From contig OY987304.1 of NCBI GenBank assembly GCA_963920635.1, positions 29,140,365-29,204,364 of the forward strand: a stretch of 64,000 nucleotides of DNA, given 5' to 3'. The notes beneath the pieces were generated by a model. The model was given only the letters and a program-made list of their open reading frames with translations, had not been told where the DNA came from and made no database searches. A program made the translations under genes and the position numbers. Shown in pieces: positions 45,098 through 55,879 of this stretch. The stretch is from Pseudeuparius sepicola (taxonomy: Eukaryota > Arthropoda > Insecta > Coleoptera > Anthribidae). The first letter of the stretch is position 1; the number at the start of each line of letters is the position of its first letter.

Positions 45098-46503
45098 TAC
45101 AGGGTGAGTTTTTTTCGATTCCCACTATAGGGATCTCGGAAACTCGGAAACAGAACTACAACAAAGGTTAAATGGGGAAAGAATTGCAGTTTTGAATGCT
45201 CAATCTAATGCCCCTTTTGGATTTTTAAAAAAGTTCATGGCTTACTAGATATTTTGAAAATAGTGATTTTTTTGCTATTTCATCAGATCTCTGTAGCTCC
45301 GTTATTTCTGATTATACAGAAAAACCGTAGAGAAAAAAATTGTAGATATGTAATCCAATTTTTTATGTTGTTTGTGATTTTTGAGATATGACATAGACTT
45401 GTGTTTTTTAAAATGTAAATCATACTTGGCTGTGGCCTTATCAAATCGGCCATTTTCTGAGCTTTTCAAAAATATAATACTCGGCATAGTTATTATAAAA
45501 AATAAAATAGCCATGGCTATTTTTCTGATTTTTTTCTTAATTTTCACATAATCAAACATAGAATATTTTCATAATTACGTTCTATTTTATAAGACATACT
45601 TCAAACTTTCAAATATTTTATTTTTAGCTGGTAACAAAATGTAACAGAATAAAACAAAAATTATGATGGAGCTCCATCACATAATTATCTGCCCCTAAGA
45701 AATTACCTAGATCAGCTATATCCAAATAGTTTGATAGGGAGAAATATACCTATTTCCTGGCAGCCCAGATCTCCCAATTTGTCTGTTTTGGATTTCCTTT
45801 TGTGGGGAATAGTACAAAATAAAGTACGAGACAATTGTTGAATTAAGAGCAGCTGTTTTAGAAGCAATTGCCAGTATTGACAGGCGCTCTCTAAGAAAGG
45901 CGACAAATTCAGTTTTAAAAAGATGCAATATTTGCGTAAAGAATAATGATAGATTGTTTGTACACCTTTTTTATTTTAAAAGGTGACCTTTTAAAATAAT
46001 AATAATTTGAATTTGAGTTTTTTAATTTTTGTTTTATTTTGTTACATTTTGATACCAGCTAAAAACAAAATATTAGGAAGTTTGAAGAATGTCTAATTAT
46101 AAAATAGAATGTAATTATGAAAATATTCCATGGCAGACTATGTGAAAATTTAAAAAAAAATCAGAAAATTATAGCCATAGCTCTTTCATTTTTTATAATA
46201 ACTATGTCGAGTATTACATCTTTGGAAAGCTCAAAAAATGGCCGATTTTAAAAATTATCTACAATTTTTGCCTCTATATTTTTTCCGTATAATCAGAAAT
46301 AACGGCGCTATACAGGGATCTGATGAAATTGCAAAAAATCACTCTCTTCAAAATATCTAGTGAGCCATGAACTTTTTTAAAAATCCAGAAGGGGTATTAG
46401 ATTGAGCATTCAAAAACTGCAATTCTTTCCCCATTTAACCTTTGTTCTAGCTCTGCTAGTTTCCGAGATCCCCATAGTGGACATCGAAAAAACTCACCCT
46501 GTA
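45098..46503 (+). mobile_element. Nested mariner-type element with transposase tail
   Basis: TACAGGGTGAGTTTTTTTCG at 45098 is inverted at 46503, with TA at both edges. The inverted arms extend over about 550 bp with many substitutions (for example tcagatctctgtagctcc versus a decayed inverse near 46310). A transposase C-terminal fragment lies between them. Inserted in the 43172-47766 element. Confidence 0.88.
45697..45986 (+). pseudogene. Mariner-group transposase, C-terminal fragment
   Basis: Reads YLDQLYPNSLIGRNIPIS, then RSPNLSVLDFLLWG, then, after a +1 frame change near 45828, IVELRAAVLEAIASIDRR and on to FYFKR and a stop at 45986. The LDFLLWG segment holds the third catalytic Asp and aligns in wording with the transposase at 22630-23705 (IGRN, RSPDL, LDFFLWG), so the two belong to related lineages. 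The usual SPD is SPN here. The first two catalytic residues are missing. Confidence 0.85.
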
Positions 46504-47511
46504 TACCTACATTCGTCGATGGAAATCAACGCTATATTTCACAACATAACTACTATTTTGCAAATCTTGGAAATTTCTCAGGAGGTATTGGTAAAGGTAT
46601 TGTTTATCCTGTGGTAAAGGTAAAACTATCTTGGACAGTTTTAAAATTTTCTAGCATGCCAGCTGAGTTTTTTTAGTGCTATAAACGGTGGCCTTTTTCC
46701 AAATTCTAATAAACTGAAAGCAGTCAGTTTTGCCCACAAACGTCATTAAGAATTATTTCGGCAACTCTTAAAACAAGGCGGTTTTTACAAAGGTTTTTCA
46801 AAATTATCTCGGAAAGTATAGGCCGTAATTCTCGAATATGCTTTTGCATAAAGTTAGACCATCAAAAAAGCAATCTTTTCTTTCAAAGAAAGTTGTCCGA
46901 AACCGAAAAATGCATATTTATCAAGATATTCTTGGCTGGCTCCCCTTTAATAGACATCCTGTATAGGTCTGTGATCTTATCCTCGTTAAAGCCTCGTCGA
47001 TGGAGGAAGGAATCCTCAATCAACGAAAGCGTGCACAAGCAAATTTTTCTTGAGGATTATTTCAGATTATTATTTAAAATGTTTTCAATACCAAGGTATA
47101 GCTGGTATATAATTGTAAATATCTGAATAAACTTTATTATAATTATTGTTTCCGTAATTATTTTCAACACCTAAAATTCATTTGTAATATAATCACAGAA
47201 ATTCGTAGTATATTTTCTGTGATATAATGCGTCGACCTAGAATATAATGACCTTGGGAGACATGGTTGTTCGGTGGCCGCTGTGGTGGCCGGCTGACCGG
47301 TGATGACTCAGCGATCGATACAAAAACTATAGAAAAAATCGTTTTCAACCGTTTTTATTACTCTGGTCGGCTGTGCCCAGAGTAAACAAACCGGCTGAGG
47401 GCTCCAGTGACGTTACTGCCGATCGATAAGTCTGCAAATATACACCGTATGGGATCTGCGTAGCGTGACAGGTTTCTAAACGAGATCGAGTAAGAAGCGC
47501 TAAGGTTTTTG

Positions 47512-47676
47512 ATTTTGATAATAGGTGGCGCCCTTGTGAATCCGATCATAGATCTCCGTTAGTTTTAGATTTTGATAATAGGTGGCGCCTTGTGAATCCG
47601 ATCATAGATCTCCGTTAGTTTTAGATTTTGATAATAGGTGGCGCCTTGTGAATCAAATCTCCGTTAGTTTTAGATT
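47512..47676. repeat. 59-bp tandem repeat, about 2.8 copies
   Basis: Units run from ttttgataataggtggcgcc to ctccgttagttttaga. The third copy lacks about 10 bases (gatcatagat). It lies just inside the right end of the 43172-47766 element. Confidence 0.93.
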
Positions 47677-47904
47677 TGGTACTTAGAGGCCGACACAAGC
47701 AACTAAATCTATTAATATATAGAAATTCCGCCATAAGCAAAAGCTAACTAGTCTCATAAACAAGGGTTATACTACTGAAAGCAGCACCACCTAAGACAAT
47801 ATTGACGATGTTAGAACCTAGATGACAGGACAAGTTTTGCGAATAACATAGGGGGATCATCTTACCCGCAGGGATCATTTTGGGCCACTTTCGCCTACAT
47901 GATC

Positions 47905-47964
47905 GAGGTTTGTTTGTTTTGCTATCGGGAATTTTCACAGTTATGATAGAATCCATGTCGTTAT
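47905..47964 (+). repeat. Direct-repeat partner of 42822-42880
   Basis: Both segments share gaattttcacagttatgat followed by agaatccatgtcgtta in the same orientation. They bracket the 43172-47766 element at distances of about 290 and 140 bp. Confidence 0.75.
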
Positions 47965-48074
47965 CTTATCTCTACTTTTGATCTCTCGCTCGTCGCGGCG
48001 TTGCCGGATCCTTGATTTTTCCTGGGATGCGACGTTGCCTTTTCCTGGCGCCAAGTTCAAAATTCTGAAAAATA

Positions 48075-48155
48075 AAAAATCCTCGACGGGGTTCGAACCT
48101 ACGACCGTCTAATAATTAAGAGTCCGACGCCCCAACCAACTAGGCTATCGGCGCA
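48075..48155 (-). tRNA. tRNA-like sequence (possible Lys CTT), probably a pseudogene or SINE head
   Basis: On the minus strand: a TAGCCTAGTTGG A box with a GCC/GGC D stem, GACTCTTAAT where a Lys anticodon loop (CTT) would be, and a GGTTCGAACC B box, ending in a T6 terminator-like run (about 48074-48079). Stems are poor: the 3' half of the anticodon stem and much of the acceptor do not pair, and a few extra bases follow the loop. A functional tRNA is unlikely. Confidence 0.5.
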
Positions 48156-48209
48156 CTCGGAAACATTTCCTTAAAATGGTGTAAACTAGAATCTCGATGA
48201 CGTCACAGA

Positions 48210-48341
48210 ACTAAGAATACAGGATGAGAGAAAAAATATAAATACAATGTACAGGGTGTGACAAAAATCAATGCCAGAAGGGCCTTAATAATTTGATCAC
48301 GTGATCTCGTGGAACTAAGAACACATGATGAGAGAAAAATA
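48210..48341. repeat. Two diverged direct repeats about 103 bp apart
   Basis: ctaagaatacaggatgagag (48211) and ctaagaacacatgatgagag (48314). A TACAGGGTGTG terminus-like word at 48250 lies between. Confidence 0.6.
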
Positions 48342-48531
48342 CAAGGCGAAAAAAATACAGAGAGAACAAAAGTTAGGTAAAAAAATTTAAATGTGCAATG
48401 TGCCCTTGTGGCACCTCGCTGAACTCGTCTCCACGTCAGGAACACGAATATAACACTGAATCTTAAGTAGATGGTCAGATGTAGAAAAAACATTTAAATA
48501 CGAGAGTGCGTTTTGAAATATATTCATTTCG

Positions 48532-48831
48532 ATGTTGTTAGTCACCGGTGAAGGTTTAGTAAACACCTTAATCAACAAATTACCCATTGAATTACATATT
48601 CCCTTCTATCAGTTCTGCGGACCAGGAACAAAATTACAGAAAAAAATCGAACAGGGCGATCCAGGCATAAATAAATTTGACTCAGCCTGTAGAATTCACG
48701 ACTTGGCGTATTTGAAAAATAAATCTGTGGAAGAGCGACACAAGGCAGACCGGAAATTAGAGAATCGAGCCTGGCAGAGGGTCCACCGTAAAATATTTAA
48801 CACTACATATTTTATAAAAATACTTTGGTAA
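48532..48831 (+). pseudogene. Parvovirus-type phospholipase A2 domain, endogenous virus-like remnant
   Basis: A 99-codon frame. Residues about 27-33 give the calcium-loop type CGPG motif, and about 50-59 give D-x-x-C-x-x-H-D followed by Y, the His-Asp catalytic pair of the secreted-type PLA2 fold used by parvoviral VP1 unique regions. In densoviruses this domain helps particles leave endosomes. Related domains also occur in Polinton/adintovirus-like elements, and the wording near the start (GEGLVNTLINKLP) may fit those. The frame loses family similarity after about residue 85 and ends, with no capsid sequence, so it is a fragment. A host-expressed copy cannot be excluded. It lies between two minus-strand tRNA-like sequences. 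Confidence 0.8.
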
Positions 48832-48856
48832 AAAATAAAAAAGAAATAAAAAAGTT

Positions 48857-48932
48857 TGTCCCGGAGCGTGGTTTCGAACGCCGGAGCTCTGGGTTATGAG
48901 CCCAGCACGCTTCCCCTGCACCACTCCGCTCT
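48857..48932 (-). tRNA. tRNA-Met-like (CAT), initiator-type, probably a pseudogene
   Basis: Minus-strand anticodon arm CTGGG-CTCATAA-CCCAG pairs perfectly and presents CAT. AGTGGTGCAGGGGAAGCGTG resembles the initiator tRNA D arm, and TTCGAAA forms the T loop. The T stem has two mismatches and the acceptor stem fails at its outer two pairs. A T-rich run follows (about 48834-48854 on the plus strand as A-rich), suiting a pol III terminator. Likely a diverged gene or tRNA-derived repeat. Confidence 0.65.
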
Positions 48933-48959
48933 TTCAGAAATGTTTGATACTAGTTAGTT

Positions 48960-49140
48960 AGCCGTGTCATCATTGTTAACGAAAATTGAAAATATTACAT
49001 TAACTTTATTTTACTTTTATTATTTGTTGTTATAGCGGCCATAGTGGTACACACTCTGTGAAAATTTCAAGTGTCTACCTCTTACGATTCAAAAGATACA
49101 GCCCTATAAGAGATAGATGGTCTCCCGTGGCGTTCTCTAA
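48960..49140. other. AT-rich spacer
   Basis: No feature seen. Confidence 0.5.
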
Positions 49141-49720
49141 AATAATTCTATGAGATTTTACATAAACATTCAGCTCGCCCGTACCTACCTGAAAAGTCAC
49201 CCATGGAATAACAGATGGGCCTCTAAGCCCCCAAAGTCTCAAATCGCTACGAAATTTGGAAATTCTCCACACCAAATATCAAATGTCAGTCGATGTTTAC
49301 AAAAATCGGGCGTGCGCTTCGGCCACAACGTATACAGTACGATCCCGGGGACCTCGCCAAATCGCGAAAAAAAAAGCGGCCCAAACGACCGAACGGATTT
49401 TTCGATCGAGATGCCCTCTCGCAGGCGAGAGGAGAGGCCCGTATCCGTCGGCGGCCCCACTCGAAAATTGAACTCTACCGGCGCTCCCCCTTCCAATCGA
49501 TAGCCATTTTTCCCGAAAAAAAGAGAAAAAAAATTCGGGGGCCAAACGGCTCTGCCGATTCGGACGCTCTTCAATAGGGTTGTTGCCCGTGAGCTCGGGC
49601 GGCCGTACGCCAAATTTGGGCTCGAAATATCGAAAACTGCGTCCTGTAGACGACAGCATAAGTACACGTATTACTAGACAGGAGGGGGGGCATAACAAGG
49701 CCTATGGTACGGCAGGGCCG
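49141..49720. other. GC-rich island of unknown nature
   Basis: A sharp compositional change with many CpG-containing words (gatcgagatgccctctcgca, tatccgtcggcggcccc). Long frames are open on both strands at once, which is what a high-GC, stop-poor segment gives. No domain recognised. It could be a decayed repeat with high CpG or a foreign insertion. Confidence 0.5.
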
Positions 49721-49994
49721 ATAGGCGCTTGCTAACAACACACCCGCACAACCAATTACTTTTTAAGTACCTATAGACACTTTTGTCCTGCCTTTTGATT
49801 TTTCTCTATATTTAAATCGAGTAACGGCCTACCCAACTCTTTAATTTGCAGTTTTTGCTCAAATTCCTTTGACGAAAATGAATTTCTTAATAAAAAACTT
49901 ACACTGTTCATTTCGAAATCGTTATAAACACACTACTTAACTAGGCAAAATAAGCAACACGTTCTGTCCGCTCACGAAAGCAACAATAGTTATT

Positions 49995-50110
49995 TATGCA
50001 ACAAGTGCATAAAGTAGTAGGTACTTTTCTTCATGAATGGGAAAGTTGCGCGCACGAACCGCAGGTGAGTGGGCGTAATCCCATGAATGAAAAAAAGACA
50101 CTTTATGCAT
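49995..50110. repeat. Inverted repeat near gcataaagt
   Basis: gtgcataaagtagtagg with cttcatgaatggg is answered by cccatgaatgaa and actttatgcat about 60 bp later, forming a potential hairpin. Confidence 0.6.
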
Positions 50111-50124
50111 GAGTTTCATACATT

Positions 50125-50600
50125 ATTTTTTATACGATCGTGCTTAAACATTGAAATATTTCGGATGGGATTTTTGTGTTGTTATATACTAAAGGGCATA
50201 TAAATGCACTATGGTTTTCAATTACGAGGATTATAATATTTAGATCGCGGTCTCACTACGTTTACACATAGTATTGAAATCGATTTGAATATGTATTTAG
50301 AATTATTGAAAGAAGAGATTTTGAGATTGATTTTAATCTCAAAATAAATTTTCTCATTTTCGGGATTTAACGCCACATTTACCATTTATGAAAACACCAA
50401 ACTGCATTACACTGAATTCGATTCCAAACTCCATGTAAACGTAGTAAGGAAGTTTAGAGTGAAAAAAAGTTAACTTTTTTCACACTAAACTGCTCAGAGT
50501 GAAAAAAAGTAAGTTTTTTTTAACTTGTTAAAAAAAGATATACTTTAGGCATTTAAAAAGGTTAAAAAAAGTAAAGTTTTTATAACGATCGTATAAAAAA
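50125..50600. mobile_element. Possible small element bounded by ATTTTTTATACGATCGT inverted words
   Basis: The word at 50126-50142 recurs inverted at 50584-50600. Internally, gagtgaaaaaaagttaactt and related hairpins repeat. Tentative. Confidence 0.35.
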
Positions 50601-50661
50601 CATATTATGATCGGAGCCTGGCGCGGGAAATCCCTGTTTATGGGCATTTAATAACTCAATG

Positions 50662-51134
50662 TACAGGGTGTTCCCGTATATTTTGACCCACCCCTAGAGC
50701 CTCTATTTTTCGAGTTAGATATTTCTTAAATGAAAGTTGTAGGGTACCAAGGTGTATTGTCCCAAAAATAATGGATTGACAGGAATGCCCTTGCCTAAGT
50801 TGAAATGTTTTTCCATGGCAACCTTGATTAAATATAAAGATCGTATTTATCTGCAATTTGGAATATCATGCGAATGCTTAGAGCAAACATATAACATATT
50901 TATATTGTTGGAATCGGAAAAATGTGTGCAATTCAAAAATCCACAAATATACAGGGTATTCCATTAAAAAAGTAAGTTTATATTTTTTCATAAATTTGCG
51001 ACGCTCATTTGTTTTATCCAGTAACAGATCCTAGCGGTTCAGAAAAAACCCTACAACTTTCATTTAAGTATTTTTTTTCTAACTCGAAAAATATAGGCTC
51101 TAGGGTGGGTCAAAATATACGGGAACACCCTGTA
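50662..51134. mobile_element. Mariner-type MITE, 473 bp
   Basis: TACAGGGTGTTCCCGTATAT at 50662 is inverted at 51134, and the arms match over about 90 bp (including ccctagagcctctatttttc, inverted near 51085). A second terminus-like TACAGGGTATTCC sits inside at 50949, so another copy may be nested. No coding content. Confidence 0.9.
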
Positions 51135-53530
51135 CATTCCCAATTATTGTCGATCTCACTTCCACATTCGCCAGACCGCTTTCGCTCTCTCTCTAAAGAA
51201 TTCACAAAGCTTTTTTGCGCGGCGCGTGCCTCCGGCGCCATCTCGACTATCTCGTCTCGAGGTTGGCGCGCTGCGTTGCCAGTTCGCACGGTAAGTAAAT
51301 ATAAGGAAGTTTATTTTAGGAGCGCAAAATTCTTAACATGAATTTGTGTGAACTAGGGTCGATGACGGGGCATGGTCGATGGTCCATATTATACGCTAAT
51401 ATTTTGTCTCCATAATAGTGATCATATTGGCTGTGTCTATAATAGAATGTATCAGAATAGTACATACCTACTTTTATACATAATAGTATAATCCATTACG
51501 GAAACAAAATTAACAAATACTTATACCTGCTATAACAGAGAGGTTCTTCAACTTTCAATATGTAACAACAACCGTGAGTTCGCCGAAGTAGGTATTATTA
51601 GCCTCCGAAACTATGAAACAAAAGCGTGTGCTCGTTAACATTTTAAATAGGTTATTAGTTTATCTATTCCTAAAAGAAATACTTTCATAAGAAAGTTGTA
51701 AAGCTAAACAAGGTCCACGAGTTCCTTTGAAACAGAGTAATATCATGTATGAATAAGTATAAGACGCGTGCGTGTCCACTTGTCAAAGACAACTGATATC
51801 AAAAACCGTACAATAATGAATTACTGCGCTGTCTATTTTTCCCTGTACTGTAAAAGTAAATTCCATTATTTCCCACATATCACAAAATAATATAAAACCC
51901 CACATATTGGCAGGTTTTTTACTTGCATCCTCTAGCAAAGATTGTCAGTAACTTTCTTTGTCCAAAATATTTCCAAAAGTGAATTCGCTATAAAGAAGAG
52001 GGTGGCCGAATGGGAGAAAAATTTAAATGGATGAGAATTATTGTTATTATTATTACTATTTTTATGTAATTTTAATTTAACAGCAGAGAAAAAAGTTGAT
52101 AGAGGAGATGAAGTTTAAAAATATTTCTTTAATACTCACAATACGTAGAGATATTTGCGTTATTCAAATTGAGACGAGTGTTAGGTATTTAGTAAAAATA
52201 TCCACACTGAGACGAAAAAATCCAGAGGATATTTTAGATAGGTACCTAGGTACATCAAATACCTATACAGATAATTTCTTAAATGAGTTCGGATTTGATA
52301 TCAAATAACCATTAATTTCGAAGTTCAAAGTAAAGTCCAGAGAGCATTCCAAAATACTATAAAAACGGCAACAGAAGTAACAGGGTTATTTCGATATAGA
52401 AGCTAAATTCGGAAATTTGAGGAAGTCTTGGTAGAGTTTATTATTCTGGAGCAGGTCGTCTCGGAGTTATTGTTTAAAGTTTTCCAGAGGAAAGGGCTCT
52501 GCTTGCCGATTCTCGCAGACGGGAGATAAATTCCCCTACATTAACTTTATGGCTTTGTTAGAGTATAATAATAGGGACGTGTGCTTCTCTATCGAATATT
52601 AAACGTTAGTGATTTTTTTTTAAAGATACATAGGTACCCTACACTACTCGTGTCATTTCACTATTAGATGAAATCAGAACTTATTGAGTTTTGAAAGGTG
52701 TATAAAAACCAAAACCGTCATTTATACCAGCCAAAGCCGACTTTTGACTCATTTCTGTTTTGTATGTGAATGAAAATAAATGAAAGTAAATTGACTATAC
52801 CTTGTATTTTTCCGGATATTTAAACAAATAACTATTTCAACAAAAGTGATATTAGGTATTTTGGGACGTAAAACAAATATATTATTTGTACTAAGCCATA
52901 TCAAAAAGAATGTTACAAAGTTGTCGTTCCAGCTCACTAGGTGAATATTATTTATGTTAAATTTGTAGTAGCATGCCAGTCACGTGTATGTCTTCGATAT
53001 ACATTTACCTATCTGGTAGAAATAAAGAATTATGCTTGCAGCGGCTATAAAATAATATAAAGGCTGCATTGTAATCAGCCAACATAAAAAATGCCTACTC
53101 AAAACAAAAACAACCAATTTGACACTTAAGCCTGCATCATAATATATGATAACCAGAGGTTACGTTTCCTATGCTACAAATAGAACACTTTACTCTTCCC
53201 ATCGTTCTTAAAACTGGACTAATTCACTAAATACTAACTTAACTATATGTCTTTTGTCCAATAGCCCCCAAATCTCCTCAAAAAAAAAACAAGAATAACG
53301 CAAAAGTAAACACTCGAAACACACGAATGACAAATCTCAACGAACTCTAGATCAGCTGTTGGGGCATAATAAAGTAAATGCGCATCGGTCACATAGAGCT
53401 CGTGCAAAGTTGCCACGTTAGCCAGAATAACCAATTGATTAAGGACATTATTTATCGACCAAGTAGGATCAGTAAATTCACAAAATCAGTAAAATTTATT
53501 GTTAAATGATATCTGTCCGAATTTTTACTA
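51135..53530. other. Intergenic, no gene recognised
   Basis: Frames such as 52096-52308 plus have no domain. No long repeats seen. Confidence 0.5.
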
Positions 53531-53640
53531 TACAGGGTGAGTCAGAATGTATAGTAAATACTTTAAAGATATAAAATTTTTCGATTTGGGCTTTCCTTGT
53601 CAATAGGTATTCGGGTCTACAGGGTGACCCATCTACTGTA
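53531..53640 (+). mobile_element. Two adjacent mariner-type termini
   Basis: TACAGGGTGAGTCAGAATGT at 53531 and TACAGGGTGACCCATC at 53618 lie in the same orientation. No inverted partners found. Confidence 0.4.
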
Positions 53641-54699
53641 ACATCTTTTTTTTATCCTGAAGCTGAATTGTTGTTACCTGATATTTTGTTGTTTTAATGT
53701 TCAATAAAAATAATTAAATTGTTTACTTGATTTTCTGGAACAGTCAGGGGAATGGTAGATTCTAGATTGTAGATATCAACTAATGTTCCAAATTGATGTT
53801 TTTAACGTTGGTTGTACATTTATTTCGTAAATACAAGATAAGTTTGGCAATGTTGCAATTATTGCATTGTTTTGTTTTAGATTTTTGTTACTAATTCAGA
53901 CAAATACCTAATGTTAGGTACTAAAGATTTTTTTTTATCTTGGCAGGGTGTGTATTGTATTGAATTATATTAATCTGTTTATTATTACCCAATTTGTCTG
54001 AGTTTACAACTAAGTACTAAATTGAAAGCATTTTTAAAAAATTGAGTATTTGGAGAGCCTACAAAGAAATGTTTTCTGTAAATATGCAATTATTAGTAAT
54101 ATTTTAATTTAGAGAATCCATTGTCCAGGTCAAATTAATATTAGACTCTTCACATCCAATAATGCTGATTTATGGTCGAACAATTCGTCCAAATTATTTT
54201 AATCATTTTGTGGACTTTTTGGATTGACTAAAATTTACCTACCCTGATAAACGAGTACCTGCATAGTATACAAGCTAAAAGCGTTAAATCCATCGCTACT
54301 AATTAGGTTAGGCCAAAATTGCTTATATAAAATCTGACGTTAAAAAATTGCAACTGAAACAGAGCAATTTCGAATAGTTGATGGAAACTGTCTACAGTAA
54401 CTGATTGCTGGCCATCGACCGGATGGCAGGTATAAATTCGTTATTGTCAGTTTTACTAGATATTTAAATTACTGGGGCTTCGCGGTGGCGAATTAATCAA
54501 ACTTTATGATGAACCATCTCCCACCGAATAATTACTAATTGCTTGGTTTTGATTAATTTCCATTTAATTTCTGTACCTTATTACACAAGTTTACAATTCG
54601 CTGATTTGTGTTCTTCATAACATTAAGTTGTTGGGGTTACTAGACAGGGCTTTCGAAATTATGAGGAGAAAATTTCAAGCAAAAAGTGGGTTCCCTGTT
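53641..54699. other. AT-rich, no gene recognised
   Basis: No supported feature. Confidence 0.5.
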
Positions 54700-54970
54700 T
54701 TCATTGTTATTCTCTTTGAATAAAGAATCCCAGGAAGGAGTCAAAGCTCTGTGGACATTATAAAAATACGTGAGACGGAAATCGCCATGTGTAGGAGCCA
54801 AGTTTTGACACAAACTTTTGATAACTGACACGGTGATAGAAGGTGCCAGTATGTGGCACTTGGATACTTTTTCGAGTTATTATGCTTAGCTGTGCGGCTT
54901 TTGGTTCTTCCCTGGCCGCCATAACTAAATTTTTGAGGATAATAATGCATCAGTAAGTACGTAATTTTGT
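54700..54970 (-). repeat. Dispersed repeat, copy 2 (inverted partner of 2270-2545)
   Basis: Reverse complement of 2270-2545 with substitutions and indels; shared words include tacgtgagacggaaatcgcc and ggagtcaaagctctgtgg. Minus frames open here overlap the repeat and are not supported as a gene. Confidence 0.65.
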
Positions 54971-55555
54971 AATTTAAATTCAAATTCATGTCATGAGGTC
55001 ATGCCCCAAAAAAGCATATAGGCGTTTGTGTAAGAACATACATACTTTTTCATAAAATTAGAATTGCTTCATTATGATGGATTCCTAAACTTAAAGACGT
55101 AAATGTGCCTTATAATTTTTTGCCTGTATTCTGGATACCTACTGAAAAATGAGGATTTCTGCCTCGATTAGTTTGTCGAAACAACTCGAAGGTGCGCGCC
55201 ACTGTAAAAATGGAAAGCGCATCCCGCCATAATAATTATGCAGAAATTATTCCGGCCGCCCTTAATCCCAAACATGCTCCTTGGGTGGAATTCTTGATTC
55301 ACAGGTTATTTAACTAATATTAATTATTGTTACTCTGGCAGTTGGCTCATCCAAAAGGAGTTCAGTAGCAGTGTGACAATAACAATTATTAGTTTCCCAT
55401 ATTATAATTATAATGATCTAAAAACATCATTTTGGTTTGGACTCTATTTTTTAGATACTTTGAAAAATGTTGTGCCTGAACTATAGGTACCTAAATACGA
55501 ATATGTTCTGAAAATATGTTGATTTTTTTATCATATTGTATTGATTGGTTATAGG

Positions 55556-55655
55556 TACAGGGTGATCTAAATCAACAATCATCTTCGTATAAACATGTAG
55601 CCTAAAATGCTTAGTTCTAGACGTACACGTAGGGTGTTAAATGTTCTTTCAATAT
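55556..55655 (+). mobile_element. Isolated mariner-type terminus
   Basis: TACAGGGTGATCTAAATC at 55556. No partner seen. Confidence 0.3.
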
Positions 55656-55659
55656 TTTT

Positions 55660-55872
55660 GAACTTTTAAGAGTCATCTCCAAAGTAATTGAACAAGTCGT
55701 AGCAAATGTTCTTGTCGAGTATCTCAAAAAATTCACGCTGATTACTCCTTGTCAACATGGCTTCAGAAGGAATAGATCAATTGAGAGCGCATCTTACCAA
55801 CTTCTAAACTTCATATATTAGGAACTGGACAAAACTACTTTTGTGCTTATTTCTTGATTTTTCTTCCTCTAG
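55660..55872 (+). pseudogene. Non-LTR retrotransposon reverse transcriptase fragment
   Basis: Reads LLRVISKVIEQVVANVLVEY, then PCQHGFRRNRSIESASYQLL and NFIY, a TAG stop, and ELDKTTFVLIS. This is RT motif territory of Jockey/CR1-like elements (V-x-SK-x-x-E, then Q-x-GFR-x-x-RS). Motif A follows where the frame decays (stops at 55858 and 55873). Only about 70 codons remain. Confidence 0.85.
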
Positions 55873-55879
55873 AATTATG

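Larger units (their letters stand above)
43172..47766 (+). mobile_element. Element with about 55-bp inverted ends and a THAP-like exon
   Basis: The left end CCCTTGTTTATGGAGG with gttagcttttgctta (43172-43225) is inverted at 47713-47766 with few mismatches. The 5-base word TTATA sits at both edges (43167-43171, 47767-47771), a possible target duplication. The interior has a GC-richer promoter-like region, a THAP-like exon (43737), another coding-like fragment (44286), a nested mariner-type element (45098-46503) and four copies of a roughly 28-bp motif. The superfamily is uncertain: a THAP domain suggests P or Kolobok, but the 5-base duplication fits neither well. Confidence 0.68.

Noticed and set aside
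49239..49698. Four or more overlapping frames of 70-140 codons on both strands
   Set aside because: They come from a GC-rich, stop-poor segment; none shows a domain and they contradict one another.
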